Assembly: GCA_029883565.1 (NCBI GenBank)
Contig: JAOUJD010000002.1
Coordinates: 1 to 46,772 of the forward strand
DNA: 46,772 bases
Source of the DNA: Burkholderiaceae bacterium
Lineage (GTDB): Bacteria > Pseudomonadota > Gammaproteobacteria > Burkholderiales > Burkholderiaceae_F
Reading direction: 5' to 3'
The notes beneath the pieces are model-generated. The model had not been told where the DNA came from, ran no database searches, and saw nothing but the letters and a program-made list of their open reading frames with translations. Made by a program: the position numbers and the translations under genes. This document shows, one piece after another, positions 32,748 through 46,548 of the stretch. How positions within the stretch are numbered: position 1 is the stretch's first letter; each line of letters starts with the position of its first letter.

Positions 32748-33910
32748 CGCAGGCGGTGACGATCCTCGGGGCGACCGGCTCCATCGGGACGAGCGCGCTC
32801 GATGTGATCGAGCGGCACCCGGACCGCTATCGAGCGCACGCGCTGACGGCGCATTCCAATGTCGAGGCGCTGGCGGATCTCGCGCAGCGGATCCGGCCGG
32901 ATGTGGTCGTCATCGGAGATCCCGCCCTGGAAGACCGGTTGCGTTCGGCGATGCGTGCTCGGGGTGCGCGAGCGGAAGTGGCCGCGGGCGCCCGGGCGCT
33001 GGTGGAAGTCGCCGGCGCGCCCGAAGCCGACGCGGTCCTTGCCGCGATCGTCGGGGCGGCGGGCCTGATGCCGACGCTTGCGGCCGCGGAAGCGGGCAAA
33101 CGCCTGATGCTGGCGAACAAGGAAGCGGTGGTCTGCGCCGGTGCCCTGCTGATGGCGGCCGTGAGGCGGGGCGGGGCCACGCTGCTGCCCGTGGACAGCG
33201 AGCACAACGCCATCCACCAGTGCCTGGCAGGTGTGCGGGCGGTCGAGCGCGATGGCGCGCGGCTCGTGCTCACGGCCTCGGGTGGGCCCTTCCGCGACCG
33301 TCGCGACCTCGACAGCGTGACGCCGCAGGAGGCCTGTGCCCATCCGAACTGGGTGATGGGTCGCAAGATCTCGGTCGACTCCGCGACGTTGATGAACAAG
33401 GGGCTCGAGGTAATCGAGGCCAGCTGGCTGTTCGGGATCCCGGTCGAGCGCATCGAGGTGGTGATCCACCCGCAGAGCGTGGTCCATTCGATGGTCGAGT
33501 TTCCCGACGGCTCGGTGCTGGCCCAGATGGGCACGCCAGACATGCGGACTCCGCTCGCCTACGCGCTCGCCTGGCCGGAGCGGATCGCCAGCGGTGCGCA
33601 GCGGCTGGACTTCGCCCGGCTTGGCGGGTTGACGTTCGAGGCACCGGACCACCGGCGTTTTCCGTGCCTGGGATTCGCATTCGATGCACTGCGCCATGGA
33701 CGGGGCGCAAGCGCCGTTCTGAACGCTGCCAACGAAGTTGCGGTCCAAGCCTTCCTGGAAGGGCGCTTGCGGTTCACCGACATCGCGCCCACGATTGAAC
33801 GGGTTCTCGAGTCCTACGATCCGCCCGAACCGGCCGGGATCGACGAGGTACTGGAGATCGATCGACGCGCGCGCGGGCACGCGGCCAACGCGCTGGCACT
33901 GAGGGCCTGA
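32732..33910 (+). CDS. dxr: 1-deoxy-D-xylulose 5-phosphate reductoisomerase
   Basis: [64 protein letters not shown]. Confidence 0.98.
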   Translation: MGGPVTQAVTILGATGSIGTSALDVIERHPDRYRAHALTAHSNVEALADLAQRIRPDVVVIGDPALEDRLRSAMRARGARAEVAAGARALVEVAGAPEADAVLAAIVGAAGLMPTLAAAEAGKRLMLANKEAVVCAGALLMAAVRRGGATLLPVDSEHNAIHQCLAGVRAVERDGARLVLTASGGPFRDRRDLDSVTPQEACAHPNWVMGRKISVDSATLMNKGLEVIEASWLFGIPVERIEVVIHPQSVVHSMVEFPDGSVLAQMGTPDMRTPLAYALAWPERIASGAQRLDFARLGGLTFEAPDHRRFPCLGFAFDALRHGRGASAVLNAANEVAVQAFLEGRLRFTDIAPTIERVLESYDPPEPAGIDEVLEIDRRARGHAANALALRA

Positions 33911-33916
33911 GGCTCA

Positions 33917-35269
33917 ATGACGCTACTGACGACCATCGCTGCATTCATCGTGACGCTCGGCATCCTGATCGTGGTGCACGAGTACGGCCATTACTGGGTC
34001 GCGCGCCGGAGCGGCGTCAAGGTGCTCCGGTTCTCGATCGGCTTCGGGCGGCCGCTCGCACGCTGGGTGCGCGGCGCCGACCGGACCGAGTGGGTCGTCG
34101 CCACCATGCCGCTCGGCGGCTACGTGCGGATGCTCGACGAACGCGACCCCGACTGCGCGCCGATCGCTCCGGCCGACCTGCCGCGCAGCTTCAACCGGCA
34201 GTCCGTGTCCAAGCGGATTGCGATCGTGCTGGCGGGCCCGGCTGCCAACCTGCTGCTCGCGATCGCGGTCTACTGGGTGCTGAACGTGATCGGCGTGATG
34301 GAGCCCCAGGCGATCCTCGGACAGCCCGCGGCGGCGACTGCGGCAGCGGACGCGGGCATCGCGCCCGGCGACCGGGTCGTCGAGGTCGAAGGCGAGCCGG
34401 TTCGCTCCTGGAACGAACTGCGCTGGATCCTGCTGCAGCGCGCCGTGGGCGGCAAGCCGATCTCGCTCGCGGTGGAGCGGACGGACGCCTCGCGGCGGGT
34501 GCTCACGCTGGATCCCGCCAGCATCGCGTCCGGTGAACTCGACGGGGACGTGATCGGGCGGCTCGGCGTCGTTCCATACAGCGGTCCGCCGCGCGTGGGC
34601 CGGGTGACCGAAGGCGGCGCGGCGGCGCGTGCGGGCCTGCAGGCAGGCGACCGGATCGTGGCCGCCGAGGGCCATCCGCTCGATTCGGCGCGCGCGCTGA
34701 TCGAACGCGTGCGCGGCTCCGCAGAACGTCCCCTCGAATTGACAGTCGAGCGCGACGGGCGCGCCGTTCGGGTGAACGTGACGCCTGCGCGCGTGACCGA
34801 CGAGTCGGGTACGTCGTTTGGCCGGATGGGCGCCGAACTGAGCGACCGTCCGCCGCTCGTCAAGGTCCAGTACGGCCCCTTCGAGAGCGTCGGTCTTGCC
34901 GTCGAGAAGACGGCGGACACTGCGGTGTTCTCGCTGAAGATGCTGGGCAAGATGGTGACGGGAGAGGCGTCCTGGAAGAACCTGTCCGGGCCGGTCACGA
35001 TCGCCGACTACGCGGGACAGACAGCGCGCATCGGCCTCGCATCCTTCCTGAGTTTCCTCGCGCTGGTGTCGATCAGCCTCGCGGTGCTCAACCTGCTCCC
35101 CATTCCCATGCTCGATGGAGGGCACTTACTGTATTATTTGATCGAGATTCTCAAGGGTAGCCCGCCGGCAGAATGGATCGTCGAGTGGGGGCAACGCGCC
35201 GGAGTCGCATTGCTCGGACTGTTGACGGTGCTGGCGCTATACAACGACCTGATACGGCTGCTCTCCTGA
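33917..35269 (+). CDS. rseP: Site-2 protease RseP (two PDZ domains)
   Basis: ILIVVHEYGHYWVARRSGVKVLRFSIGFG, PDZ domains, NLLPIPMLDGGHLLYYLIE. Confidence 0.97.
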   Translation: MTLLTTIAAFIVTLGILIVVHEYGHYWVARRSGVKVLRFSIGFGRPLARWVRGADRTEWVVATMPLGGYVRMLDERDPDCAPIAPADLPRSFNRQSVSKRIAIVLAGPAANLLLAIAVYWVLNVIGVMEPQAILGQPAAATAAADAGIAPGDRVVEVEGEPVRSWNELRWILLQRAVGGKPISLAVERTDASRRVLTLDPASIASGELDGDVIGRLGVVPYSGPPRVGRVTEGGAAARAGLQAGDRIVAAEGHPLDSARALIERVRGSAERPLELTVERDGRAVRVNVTPARVTDESGTSFGRMGAELSDRPPLVKVQYGPFESVGLAVEKTADTAVFSLKMLGKMVTGEASWKNLSGPVTIADYAGQTARIGLASFLSFLALVSISLAVLNLLPIPMLDGGHLLYYLIEILKGSPPAEWIVEWGQRAGVALLGLLTVLALYNDLIRLLS

Positions 35270-35300
35270 CCTGCACCCATCCTAGGACTGGAAGCCGAAG

Positions 35301-37691
35301 TTGAATCGTCGCGTGTCTTCCCGGCGCCGCGTTCCTGTAGCCCTGCGCCGTGCTGCGGCGGCAGTCCTGACAGCCTATTGCCTCTGCGCTTTCGCCCAGG
35401 AGTTCGTCGTCCGCGACATCCGCGTCGAGGGCGTGCAGCGTACCGAGCCGGGAACGGTCTTCAGCTACCTGCCGATACGCGTTGGCGACCGCTTCGACCC
35501 GGAGCGGGGCAGCCAGGCGATCCGGGCGCTCTATGGCAGCGGCCTGTTCAAGGACGTGCGGCTGGAAGTCGACGGTGACGTGCTGGTCGTCGTCGTCGAG
35601 GAACGGCCGGCGCTTGCCACCGTCGACCTCGCCGGGGTGAAGGAGTTCGACAAGGAGCAGGTGCTGAAGTCGCTGCGCGAAGTCGGCCTGGCCGAAGGGC
35701 GCATCTTCGACCGCTCGCTGCTCGAGCGGGCCGAGCAGGAACTGCGGCGCCAGTACCTCTCGCGCGGGCTGTACGGTGTCGAGGTCAAGACGACCGTGAC
35801 GCCCATCGAGCGAAATCGCGTCAACGTGTCGATGGCGGTGAACGAGGGTGAAGTCTCGCGCATCCGGTCGATCACCTTCACGGGCAACAGCGTCTTCAGC
35901 GATTCGGCGCTGCGCAGCGTGATGGAACTGTCGACCCCGAACTGGCTGTCGTGGTACACGAAGCGCGACCAGTACTCCAGGCAGAAACTCGGCGCCGACC
36001 TCGAGACGCTGCGCTCGTACTACCTGAACCGCGGCTTCCTCGACTTCCGCCTCGAGTCGACCCAGGTGTCGATCAGCCCGGACAAGAACGACATCTACAT
36101 CAACATCAACATCTTCGAGGGGGACCGCTACACGGTCTCCGGGATCAAGCTATCGGGCGAACTGCTCGGCCTCGACGAGGAACTCAACGCTCTGATCGAC
36201 GTGATGCCGGGCGAAGTCTTCAACGCCGAGCGACTCAACGCCGTTGGCAAGCGAATCACCGATCGCATGAGCACGCTGGGCTATGCGTTCGCGACGGCGA
36301 ACCCCCTGCCCGAGGCCGACAAGCAGAAGCAGGAGGTCTCGTTCACGATCGTCGTCGACCCGGGCCGGCGCGTGTACGTGCGCCGGGTCAACGTCGCCGG
36401 CAACACGCGCACCAAGGACGAGGTGATCCGGCGGGAAGTGCGCCAGTACGAGTCGGCATGGTTCGATTCGGACAAGGTGCGCCTGTCGCGTGACCGCATC
36501 GACCGGCTCGGTTTCTTCGAGTCCGTGAACGTCGAGACGCCGCCCGTGTCCACGGCGCCCGACCAGGTCGACGTCAACGTGACCGTCAAGGAGCGAGCCA
36601 CCGGCAACATCTCGCTGGGTGCCGGTTACTCCAGCACGGAAGGCATCGTCATCAACGCCGGCCTTTCGCAGCAGAACCTGTTCGGCACAGGCAACGCACT
36701 GGGGCTCGAGATCAACACGAGCAAGGCCAACCGGGTCATCTCCATCGTGCACACCGATCCCTACGTCACCACGGAGGGCATCAGCCGCTCGGTCGAGGTG
36801 TTCGACCGCCAGTCGGACCTGGCGCAGCTCGGACTGTCGAGCGTCGGGTACTCGACGCGCGGCGCAGGCGTGACATATGGCGTGCCATTCACCGAGTTCG
36901 ACCGCGTCTACTTCGGCCTGCGGTGGGAAGGCACGACGATCGACCTCACGCCGTTTTCACCGATCCGGTACGTGCAGTACGTGAACCAGTTCGGCGAAAG
37001 CTCGGACACGCTTGCGTTGACGGCCGGCTGGGCCCGCGACAATCGCGACAATCTGCTCGCGCCGAGCCGCGGGACATACCAGCGCGCCTTCGCCGAGGTC
37101 GGTCTGCCTGCACTCGACCTGCAGTACTACCGGCTGAGTTACCAGTTCCAGAACTACTGGCCGCTGGCCAGCCGGTTGACGCTCGCGTTCAATACCGAAA
37201 TCGGCTACGGCGACGGCTACCAGGGCGACCCTTACCCGTTCTTCAAGAACTTCTATGCGGGCGGCATCGGGAGCGTGCGCGGCTACGAAGGCGGCAGCCT
37301 CGGGCCGCGGGATCTGTCCGGCAACCCCCTCGGCGGGAACCGGAAGCTTGCCGCATCCCTCGAGGCCCTGACGCCGATACCGGGTGCCGACCGCACCTTG
37401 CGGGCCCTGGCCTTCTTCGACGTCGGACAAGTCTGGGGCCAGAACGTCCTGTGCCCCGACGGCTCGACGCCAATCACGGATGGCTCCGCACCGGTGTGCT
37501 CTGTCACCACCGGCAGTCCGGTATACCAGAACCAGAGGATCAGCTTCGGCGACATGCGCTATTCAGTCGGCATCGGGGTGGCGTGGATTTCCCCGCTCGG
37601 TCCGCTCAAGCTGTCGTACGCGTACCCGCTCAATGACAAGCCCGGTGACCGGCTCCAGCGCTTCCAGTTCCAGATCGGAACAGGTTTCTGA
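35301..37691 (+). CDS. bamA: Outer membrane protein assembly factor BamA (TTG start)
   Basis: Signal peptide, POTRA repeats (FVVRDIRVEGVQRTEPGTVFSYLPI), C-terminal barrel with VRGYEGGSLGPRD and terminal QFQIGTGF. Confidence 0.97.
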   Translation: MNRRVSSRRRVPVALRRAAAAVLTAYCLCAFAQEFVVRDIRVEGVQRTEPGTVFSYLPIRVGDRFDPERGSQAIRALYGSGLFKDVRLEVDGDVLVVVVEERPALATVDLAGVKEFDKEQVLKSLREVGLAEGRIFDRSLLERAEQELRRQYLSRGLYGVEVKTTVTPIERNRVNVSMAVNEGEVSRIRSITFTGNSVFSDSALRSVMELSTPNWLSWYTKRDQYSRQKLGADLETLRSYYLNRGFLDFRLESTQVSISPDKNDIYININIFEGDRYTVSGIKLSGELLGLDEELNALIDVMPGEVFNAERLNAVGKRITDRMSTLGYAFATANPLPEADKQKQEVSFTIVVDPGRRVYVRRVNVAGNTRTKDEVIRREVRQYESAWFDSDKVRLSRDRIDRLGFFESVNVETPPVSTAPDQVDVNVTVKERATGNISLGAGYSSTEGIVINAGLSQQNLFGTGNALGLEINTSKANRVISIVHTDPYVTTEGISRSVEVFDRQSDLAQLGLSSVGYSTRGAGVTYGVPFTEFDRVYFGLRWEGTTIDLTPFSPIRYVQYVNQFGESSDTLALTAGWARDNRDNLLAPSRGTYQRAFAEVGLPALDLQYYRLSYQFQNYWPLASRLTLAFNTEIGYGDGYQGDPYPFFKNFYAGGIGSVRGYEGGSLGPRDLSGNPLGGNRKLAASLEALTPIPGADRTLRALAFFDVGQVWGQNVLCPDGSTPITDGSAPVCSVTTGSPVYQNQRISFGDMRYSVGIGVAWISPLGPLKLSYAYPLNDKPGDRLQRFQFQIGTGF

Positions 37692-37727
37692 TATGGCAGA
37701 ATTCCAAGCTTCGAGGGAGGCGGGACG

Positions 37728-38237
37728 ATGAGGAACAAGAGGATCGCGCTGCTGGTCGCCGTCGGGCTGTTTGCCTCGACGACGTTCGCGTACGCGCAGG
37801 AGCTGAAGCTCGGCGTCGTCAACTCCGACCGGATCCTGCGCGACTCGACGCCGGCGCGCGCCGCGATGCAGAAGCTGGAAGCCGAGTTCTCCAAGCGCGA
37901 CAAGGAGCTGCAGGAGATGGGCGCGCGGCTCAAGAGCTCGGCTGAACGCTTCGAGAAGGACGCACCGGTGATGACCGAGACCGATCGGCTGCGCCGCCAG
38001 CGCGAGATGGCCGACATGGACCGCGAGTTCCAGCGCAAGCAGCGCGAATTCCGCGAAGACTTCAACCAGCGGCGCAACGAGGAACTGCAGGCGCTGCTCG
38101 AGCGGACCAACCGCATCATCCGGCAGATCGCGGAACAGGAGAAGTACGACCTGATCGTGCAGGAAGCGGTGTACTTCAACCCCCGCATCGACGTCACCGA
38201 GAAGGTCCTGCGGACGCTCAACAGCGGCGCCAAGTAG
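37728..38237 (+). CDS. skp: OmpH/Skp family periplasmic chaperone
   Basis: Signal peptide [39 protein letters not shown], coiled coil; between bamA and lpxD. Confidence 0.93.
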   Translation: MRNKRIALLVAVGLFASTTFAYAQELKLGVVNSDRILRDSTPARAAMQKLEAEFSKRDKELQEMGARLKSSAERFEKDAPVMTETDRLRRQREMADMDREFQRKQREFREDFNQRRNEELQALLERTNRIIRQIAEQEKYDLIVQEAVYFNPRIDVTEKVLRTLNSGAK

Positions 38238-38242
38238 GACCG

Positions 38243-39322
38243 ATGGCGGCGAGCGCACTGTCGCTGGCCGACCTGAATGCCGCCATTGGCGGCGCAAGCG
38301 GCGGCCGGCTGGCGGCGATCATTCAAGGGTCCGCGGACGCCCTGATCAAGGGCCTCGCGCCGCTGTCCAGTGCCGGTCCCGGCGAACTCGCGTTTCTCGC
38401 CAATCCGCGCTACCGGGCCGACGCGCTGACCACCCGTGCCTCGGCCATCGTGCTTTCGCCGTCGAGCGCCGAACAGATATCGGCCGCTGGCGGAAGCCGG
38501 GCGGCCCTCGTGGTGGTCGACCAGCCTTATGCGTGGTTCGCCTACGCGGCGCAGGTGCTGCATCCGACCGAGCCGGTCGGGGCCGGAGTCGGAACCGGCG
38601 CCCTGGTCGACCCGTCGGCTCGACTCGCCGAGGGTGCCCGCGTCGAAGCGGGGGCCATCATCGGTGCGAGGGCGACCATCGGCCCGGCGGCGCGCGTCGG
38701 GGCCGGCGCGGTGGTCGGCGTGGACGCGGTCATCGGAGCTGGCACCCGGCTTCATCCCCGGGCGGTGGTCCTCGATGGTTGCCGGCTCGGCGAGCGCTGC
38801 ATCGTGCACAGCGGCGCGGTGATCGGGGCCGACGGGTTCGGCTTTGCGCCGCTCGACGGTCGCTGGGTCAAGATCCCGCAGGTCGGAGCGGTGGTCATTG
38901 GCGACGACGTGGAGATCGGCGCGAACACGACGGTCGATCGCGGCACGATGGGCGATACGGTCATCGAGGACGGGGTGAAGCTCGACAACCAGATCCAGGT
39001 GGCGCACAACTGCCACATCGGCGCGCACACGGTCATCGCCGGCTGCGTGGGCATCGCCGGCAGCGCCCGCATCGGCCGCGGCTGCCAGATCGGCGGGGCC
39101 GCGATGATCGCCGGCCACATCACGATTGCCGACGGCTGCGCAATCGGGCCCGGGACGCTGGTGGCCAGTTCGCTGACGCAGCCCGGCCACTACACGGGCT
39201 TCTTCCCGCTGATGAAGAACCGCGACTGGGAGCGTGCCGCGGCGATCATCCGCCACCTCGACGACCTGCGCGATCGCGTGCGTCAACTGGAGTCTCTGCA
39301 GCGGCAAGGAAAGAAAACATGA
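38243..39322 (+). CDS. lpxD: UDP-3-O-(3-hydroxyacyl)glucosamine N-acyltransferase
   Basis: Hexapeptide repeats, [40 protein letters not shown]. Confidence 0.97.
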   Translation: MAASALSLADLNAAIGGASGGRLAAIIQGSADALIKGLAPLSSAGPGELAFLANPRYRADALTTRASAIVLSPSSAEQISAAGGSRAALVVVDQPYAWFAYAAQVLHPTEPVGAGVGTGALVDPSARLAEGARVEAGAIIGARATIGPAARVGAGAVVGVDAVIGAGTRLHPRAVVLDGCRLGERCIVHSGAVIGADGFGFAPLDGRWVKIPQVGAVVIGDDVEIGANTTVDRGTMGDTVIEDGVKLDNQIQVAHNCHIGAHTVIAGCVGIAGSARIGRGCQIGGAAMIAGHITIADGCAIGPGTLVASSLTQPGHYTGFFPLMKNRDWERAAAIIRHLDDLRDRVRQLESLQRQGKKT

Positions 39323-39771
39323 AAATGGACATCCACGAAATCCTGCGGAAGTTGCCGCACCGGTATCCGATCATCCTGGTGGACCGGGTGCTCGAGGTCG
39401 TGCCGGGCGAGCGCATCGTCGCACTGAAGAACGTCTCGATGAACGAACCCTACTTCATGGGTCACTTCCCGGGGCATCCCGTGATGCCCGGGGTCCTGAT
39501 CATCGAGTCGCTGGCGCAGGCCTGCGCCCTCCTGACCTACGTGACGCTGCAGCCGAAGGAGGGCGACGGCACGCTGTTCTACTTCGCCGGCATCGACGCG
39601 GCGCGGTTCAAGCGTCCGGTGATGCCTGGCGACCAGTTGCGGCTCGAAGCCGAAATGGGACGCGTGAAACGGGGAGTGGGGAAGTTCACCGGGCGGGCCA
39701 TCGTCGACGGCAACATCGTGGCCGAAGCCGAGATGATGTGCGCGATGCGCAATACCAGCGAGGCCGCGTGA
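39319..39771 (+). CDS. fabZ: 3-hydroxyacyl-[ACP] dehydratase FabZ
   Basis: [52 protein letters not shown]. Confidence 0.98.
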   Translation: MKMDIHEILRKLPHRYPIILVDRVLEVVPGERIVALKNVSMNEPYFMGHFPGHPVMPGVLIIESLAQACALLTYVTLQPKEGDGTLFYFAGIDAARFKRPVMPGDQLRLEAEMGRVKRGVGKFTGRAIVDGNIVAEAEMMCAMRNTSEAA

Positions 39772-40559
39772 TGGCTCGGATTCATCCGACCGCGCTCGTC
39801 GCATCGGGCGCGGAACTCGCGGACGACGTCGAGATCGGCCCGTACTGCGTCGTCGGCGCGAAGGTCAGGCTGGGTCCGGGCACGGTCCTCGAGTCGCACG
39901 TCGTCGTCGGCGGGCGCACCAGCGTCGGCCGCAGCAACCGCTTCTTTCCGTTCTGCTCGATCGGCGGAGTGCCGCAGGACAAGAAGTACGGCGGCGAGGA
40001 CACGGAACTCGTCATCGGCGACGGCAACACAGTCCGCGAGTCATGCACCTTCAGCCTGGGCACTGCGCAGGGTGGCGGCGTGACGCGGATCGGTTCGGAC
40101 AACTGGATCATGGCCAGCGTGCACATCGCGCACGACTGCAACGTGGGCGACCACGTGATCCTTGCCAACAACGCCACGCTGGCCGGTCACGTGACGCTCG
40201 GGGACTGGGCCATCGTCGGCGGGATGTCCGGCCTGCACCAGTTCTGCAGCATGGGCGCACATGCCATGGCGGGCGGGGGCTCGATCATCCTGCGCGATGT
40301 TCCGCCCTACGTCATCTGCAACGGCAACCCGTGCGCTCCGCACGGCATCAACAGCGAGGGACTGAAGCGGCGCGGCTTCGACGGCGACACCATCAACCTG
40401 CTGCGCCGCGCCTACAAGGTGATCTACCGGGACGGCAAGACGGTCGCCGAGGCGGTTGCCGCGCTCGACGGACTCGCGGCCGAGCAGCCTGGTTCGGCCG
40501 CCGCCCTGGCCGTGCTGCGCGATTTCGTGCGCGACTCGCAGAGGGGCATCATCCGCTGA
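39771..40559 (+). CDS. lpxA: Acyl-ACP--UDP-N-acetylglucosamine O-acyltransferase
   Basis: IHPTALVASGAELADDVEIGPYCVVG, hexapeptide repeats, SGLHQFCSMGAHAMAGGGSII. Confidence 0.97.
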   Translation: MARIHPTALVASGAELADDVEIGPYCVVGAKVRLGPGTVLESHVVVGGRTSVGRSNRFFPFCSIGGVPQDKKYGGEDTELVIGDGNTVRESCTFSLGTAQGGGVTRIGSDNWIMASVHIAHDCNVGDHVILANNATLAGHVTLGDWAIVGGMSGLHQFCSMGAHAMAGGGSIILRDVPPYVICNGNPCAPHGINSEGLKRRGFDGDTINLLRRAYKVIYRDGKTVAEAVAALDGLAAEQPGSAAALAVLRDFVRDSQRGIIR

Positions 40560-41707
40560 TGGGCGCGCCGTCCAGCATCGCCTTCGTCGCCGGCGAGGCG
40601 TCGGGCGATCTGCTGGCGGCCGGGATACTGGCCGAATTGAAGCGCCGTGAGCCGGCCTTGATGCTGGCCGGGGTGGGCGGTGACCGGATGATCGAGGCCG
40701 GCTTCGACGCCTGGGAGCATGTCCGTGCGCTGTCGGTCCGCGGCTACGTCGAAGTGATCCGCCATCTGCCGCGCCTCCTGCGGCTGCGCAACGACCTGTT
40801 CCGCCGCATCGTGGACCTGCGGCCGCGGCTGTTCGTCGGCGTCGACGCGCCCGATTTCAACCTCGGCCTCGAGGAGCGGCTGCGCGCGCAGGGAATCCGC
40901 ACCGTGCACCTGGTCAGCCCGTCGATCTGGGCGTGGCGGCGCGAGCGCATGGACCAGGTCCGGCGTTCGGTGGACCGGATGCTGCTGGTCTTTCCTTTCG
41001 AGCAGGCGCTGTACGACGAGGCCGGTGTTCCGGCCACCTACGTGGGGCACCCGCTGGCGGCCGTGATTCCGCTCGTTCCCGACGCGACTGCCGCGCGTCG
41101 GCGCCTCGGGCTGGGCGAGGCAGGCGTCCTCGTGGCCGTGCTGCCGGGCTCCCGCCCGGACGAGGTCAGGTATCTCGCGCCAACGTTCGTGGCCGCGATG
41201 GCGAACATGAAGGGCGAATCGCCGGCGTTGTCGTTTGTGCTGCCGGTGGCCGACGCGTCGTTGCGCCCGGCCATTGAAGCTGCGCTGCAGGAACATCCGC
41301 GGCTGGCGGGGTCGGTGACGCTGACGGCCGGCCGCTCGCACGATTGTCTCGAGGCCTGTGACGTGGTGCTCGTCGCGAGCGGCACCGCCACACTCGAGGC
41401 CGCGCTGTACAAGCGCCCCATGGTGGTCTCCTACCGGATGCCCTGGCTGTCGGCGTGGATCATGCGACGCAAGGGCTACATCCCCTACGTCGGACTGCCG
41501 AACATCATGGCCGGCGAATTCATCGTGCCGGAACTGCTGCAGGAGGCGGCCACGCCCGCGGCGCTGGCGCGCGCGGTGCTCGACCTCGTGGCCGACGGCG
41601 AGCGACGCGAGCGCCTCGCCGCCCGTTTCACCGAGATGCACCATGCGCTGAAGCGCGACACGCCGCGCCTCGCCGCCGACGCCATACTTGCCGAGGCCTC
41701 CCGGTGA
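40559..41707 (+). CDS. lpxB: Lipid-A-disaccharide synthase
   Basis: [68 protein letters not shown]. Confidence 0.97.
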   Translation: MGAPSSIAFVAGEASGDLLAAGILAELKRREPALMLAGVGGDRMIEAGFDAWEHVRALSVRGYVEVIRHLPRLLRLRNDLFRRIVDLRPRLFVGVDAPDFNLGLEERLRAQGIRTVHLVSPSIWAWRRERMDQVRRSVDRMLLVFPFEQALYDEAGVPATYVGHPLAAVIPLVPDATAARRRLGLGEAGVLVAVLPGSRPDEVRYLAPTFVAAMANMKGESPALSFVLPVADASLRPAIEAALQEHPRLAGSVTLTAGRSHDCLEACDVVLVASGTATLEAALYKRPMVVSYRMPWLSAWIMRRKGYIPYVGLPNIMAGEFIVPELLQEAATPAALARAVLDLVADGERRERLAARFTEMHHALKRDTPRLAADAILAEASR

Positions 41708-42351
41708 GGCGGCCCCGGCGCTCCGGTCCCGACCTGTTCGAGCAGGCGGCCCTCGCGGGCGGCCGCGTCTGCGGCATCGACGAGGCGGGGCGCGGGCCGC
41801 TGGCGGGGCCGGTGGTCGCGGCCGCGGTGATCCTCGATCCGGCCCGCCGCATCGAAGGCCTGCGCGATTCGAAGGTCCTGTCTCCCGCACGCCGCGAGGA
41901 ACTGTCGGAGCGCATCCGCGAGCGCTGCATCGCGTTCGCGGTCGCCGAAGCGACCGTCGAGGAGATCGACGGGCTGAACATCCTGCAAGCGAGCCTGCTG
42001 GCGATGCGCCGCGCCGTGGACGCCCTGCCGGTCGCGCCCGACTACGCACTGGTCGACGGCAACCAGATGCCTCGACTGGCGATCCCCGGCCGCGCGATCG
42101 TGTCCGGCGATGCGGTCGAACCGGCCATCTCGGCGGCATCGATCCTCGCAAAGACCGCGCGCGACGCGCTGATGCGCGCCTTCGACGCACTGCATCCCGG
42201 CTACGGTTTCGCGCGGCACATGGGATACGGCACGCCGGAGCACCTTGATTGCCTGCAGCGCCTCGGGCCGTGCCCGCTGCACCGGCGCAGTTTCGCGCCC
42301 GTGCGCGGACTCCTCGGCACGCCGTCGAATGCGCATCACCTCGCCCGATAA
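41704..42351 (+). CDS. rnhB: Ribonuclease HII (GTG start)
   Basis: [54 protein letters not shown]. Confidence 0.97.
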   Translation: MRRPRRSGPDLFEQAALAGGRVCGIDEAGRGPLAGPVVAAAVILDPARRIEGLRDSKVLSPARREELSERIRERCIAFAVAEATVEEIDGLNILQASLLAMRRAVDALPVAPDYALVDGNQMPRLAIPGRAIVSGDAVEPAISAASILAKTARDALMRAFDALHPGYGFARHMGYGTPEHLDCLQRLGPCPLHRRSFAPVRGLLGTPSNAHHLAR

Positions 42352-43135
42352 CCCGCTCGTGCGGCGTCTGCGTCGGCTCGCCGAGTCGGCGCGGGCCTGC
42401 CGCGACGCCGGTCGCACGCTGGCCGAAGGCGTGCACGTGATCGAGGCCGCGCTCGACGCCGGGGTCGCCATCGTCACGCTCGTGCTGCGGGGCGGAGTGT
42501 CGCCGGCGGTGGAAGCGCTCGTCGCGCGCCTGGAGGCCGCCGATTCGCACGGCCGGGTCAAGCGCGTCGTACTCGCGCCGGCGCTCTACGACGCGCTCTC
42601 TCCGGTCGAGCACGGCGCCGGCGTGCTGGCCGAGATCGAGATTCCGCCGGCGCCTGACTGGACCGCCCTGTCAGTCGATGCCGTGTACCTCGACGGCGTG
42701 CAGGATCCGGGCAATGTCGGCACCCTGCTGCGGACGGCCGCCGCGGCGGGGGTGCGGCGTGTCATCGTCGGGCCCGGAACCGCGTACGCGTGGTCGCCCA
42801 AGGTGATGCGGGCCGCGATGGGGGCGCACTTCGTCCTCCACATCGCGGAGGGCGTTGCCGCCGCGGATGCGGCCAGGGGATTCGAAGGGACCGTCCTGGC
42901 GGCCGATGTCGGCGGCGAGGACCTCTACGCCGCGGAGTGGGGGCGCGCGCCGACGCTGTGGCTGTTCGGGTCCGAGGGACAGGGGCTGAGCCCCGATGCC
43001 GCGGCCGTCGCGCAGCGGCGCCTGCGGATTCCGCTGGCAACCGGGGTGGAATCGCTCAACGTCGCCGCTGCAGCGGCGGTGTGCCTGTTCGAACAGGCGC
43101 GCCGGCGGCGCGCCGGCCGCAGCGGCGCTCCCTAG
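42329..43135 (+). CDS. TrmH/SpoU family RNA 2'-O-methyltransferase
   Basis: [64 protein letters not shown]. Confidence 0.93.
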   Translation: MRITSPDNPLVRRLRRLAESARACRDAGRTLAEGVHVIEAALDAGVAIVTLVLRGGVSPAVEALVARLEAADSHGRVKRVVLAPALYDALSPVEHGAGVLAEIEIPPAPDWTALSVDAVYLDGVQDPGNVGTLLRTAAAAGVRRVIVGPGTAYAWSPKVMRAAMGAHFVLHIAEGVAAADAARGFEGTVLAADVGGEDLYAAEWGRAPTLWLFGSEGQGLSPDAAAVAQRRLRIPLATGVESLNVAAAAAVCLFEQARRRRAGRSGAP

Positions 43136-43980
43136 TAGGACCGCCGCTCCAGCCGGATCTCCTGCATGATGGTCGCGGCGATTTCCTCGATCGATTTGGT
43201 GGTCGAGGAAAGCCAGCGGATGCTCTCGCGCTTCATCATCCGCTCGGCCGCGTCCACCTCGTAGCGGCAGTTCTCGAGCGACGCATAGCGGCTGTTGGGG
43301 CGGCGCTCGTTGCGCACCTCGGTCAGGCGCTCCGGCGCGATGGACAGGCCGAAGATCTTGGACTTGTGCTGGGGCAGGGCGCTCGGCAACTGGCCGCGCT
43401 CGAAGTCCTCGGGGATCAGCGGATAGTTGGCGGCCTTCACGCCGTACTGCATGGCGAGGTACAGGCTCGTCGGGGTCTTGCCCGAGCGCGATACGCCAAC
43501 CAGGATCACGTCGGCCGTGGCGAGCCCCTTCGCGGACTGGCCGTCGTCGTGCGCCAGGGCGAAGTTGATCGCCTCGATCCGGTTCTTGTAGTCCTCCGAG
43601 TTCACCGCGATGTTGTGCGAGCGGCCGATGGTGTGCGTGCTCTTCAGGCCGAGCTCGCGTTCCAGCGGCTCCACGAAGGTCTCGAACATCTCGATGAAGA
43701 AGGCCGAGGCGCTGGTCTTCAGCGTGGCCGCGACCGCCGGATTCACGAGGGTCGAGAACACGATGGCCCGCTTGCCGTCGCGCTCGCCCGCCTCGTTGAT
43801 GCGGGCTGCCGCTTCGCGCGCCTTGTCGGCGGAGTCGATGAACGGGATGCGCTGCGGCCGGTAGCGGAGATGCTCGAACTGGGTCAGGACGCTGTGGCCG
43901 AGCGTCTCGGCGGTGATGCCGGTGCCGTCGGACACGAAGAACACGGTGCGGTCGTAGCTGGTCTGTGGGCGATCGGGCAT
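43132..43980 (-). CDS. ppsR: Phosphoenolpyruvate synthase regulatory protein (bifunctional kinase/phosphorylase, DUF299)
   Basis: [56 protein letters not shown]; divergent from ppsA. Confidence 0.95.
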   Translation of the reverse strand: MPDRPQTSYDRTVFFVSDGTGITAETLGHSVLTQFEHLRYRPQRIPFIDSADKAREAAARINEAGERDGKRAIVFSTLVNPAVAATLKTSASAFFIEMFETFVEPLERELGLKSTHTIGRSHNIAVNSEDYKNRIEAINFALAHDDGQSAKGLATADVILVGVSRSGKTPTSLYLAMQYGVKAANYPLIPEDFERGQLPSALPQHKSKIFGLSIAPERLTEVRNERRPNSRYASLENCRYEVDAAERMMKRESIRWLSSTTKSIEEIAATIMQEIRLERRSY

Positions 43981-44080
43981 GCTGGCTCGTCTTTGATGCA
44001 GCGCACGAAAAAACGGTCGCGGCCGGTAAAATCGACCGGATTCTGTCATACCGGCGGTTCGGTCCTTCCCAGGAGTGCGC

Positions 44081-46456
<2,376 letters not shown>

Positions 46457-46548
46457 GTCTGGTTCAATGCGGGCGCGCCGATGAACGGCGCCCCGTTGCC
46501 GCTTGAAATGCGGCGCGGCGCTGGAATGTTCGGGCCTGGAGGGTTGCC

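Noticed and set aside
40424-42613. 729-aa minus-strand ORF
   Set aside because: Antisense to lpxA/lpxB/rnhB/trmH, all clearly coding on the plus strand.
43086-43096. CTGTTCGAACAG as a LexA/SOS box
   Set aside because: LexA boxes need CTGT-N8-ACAG; the spacing here is N4 and it lies inside a coding sequence at a gene end.
46457-46548. GGGCGC(GC)CG-ATGAA-CGGCGCCC as a ppsA terminator
   Set aside because: Needs a 2-nt bulge and has no U tract; too weak to call in a GC-rich spacer.
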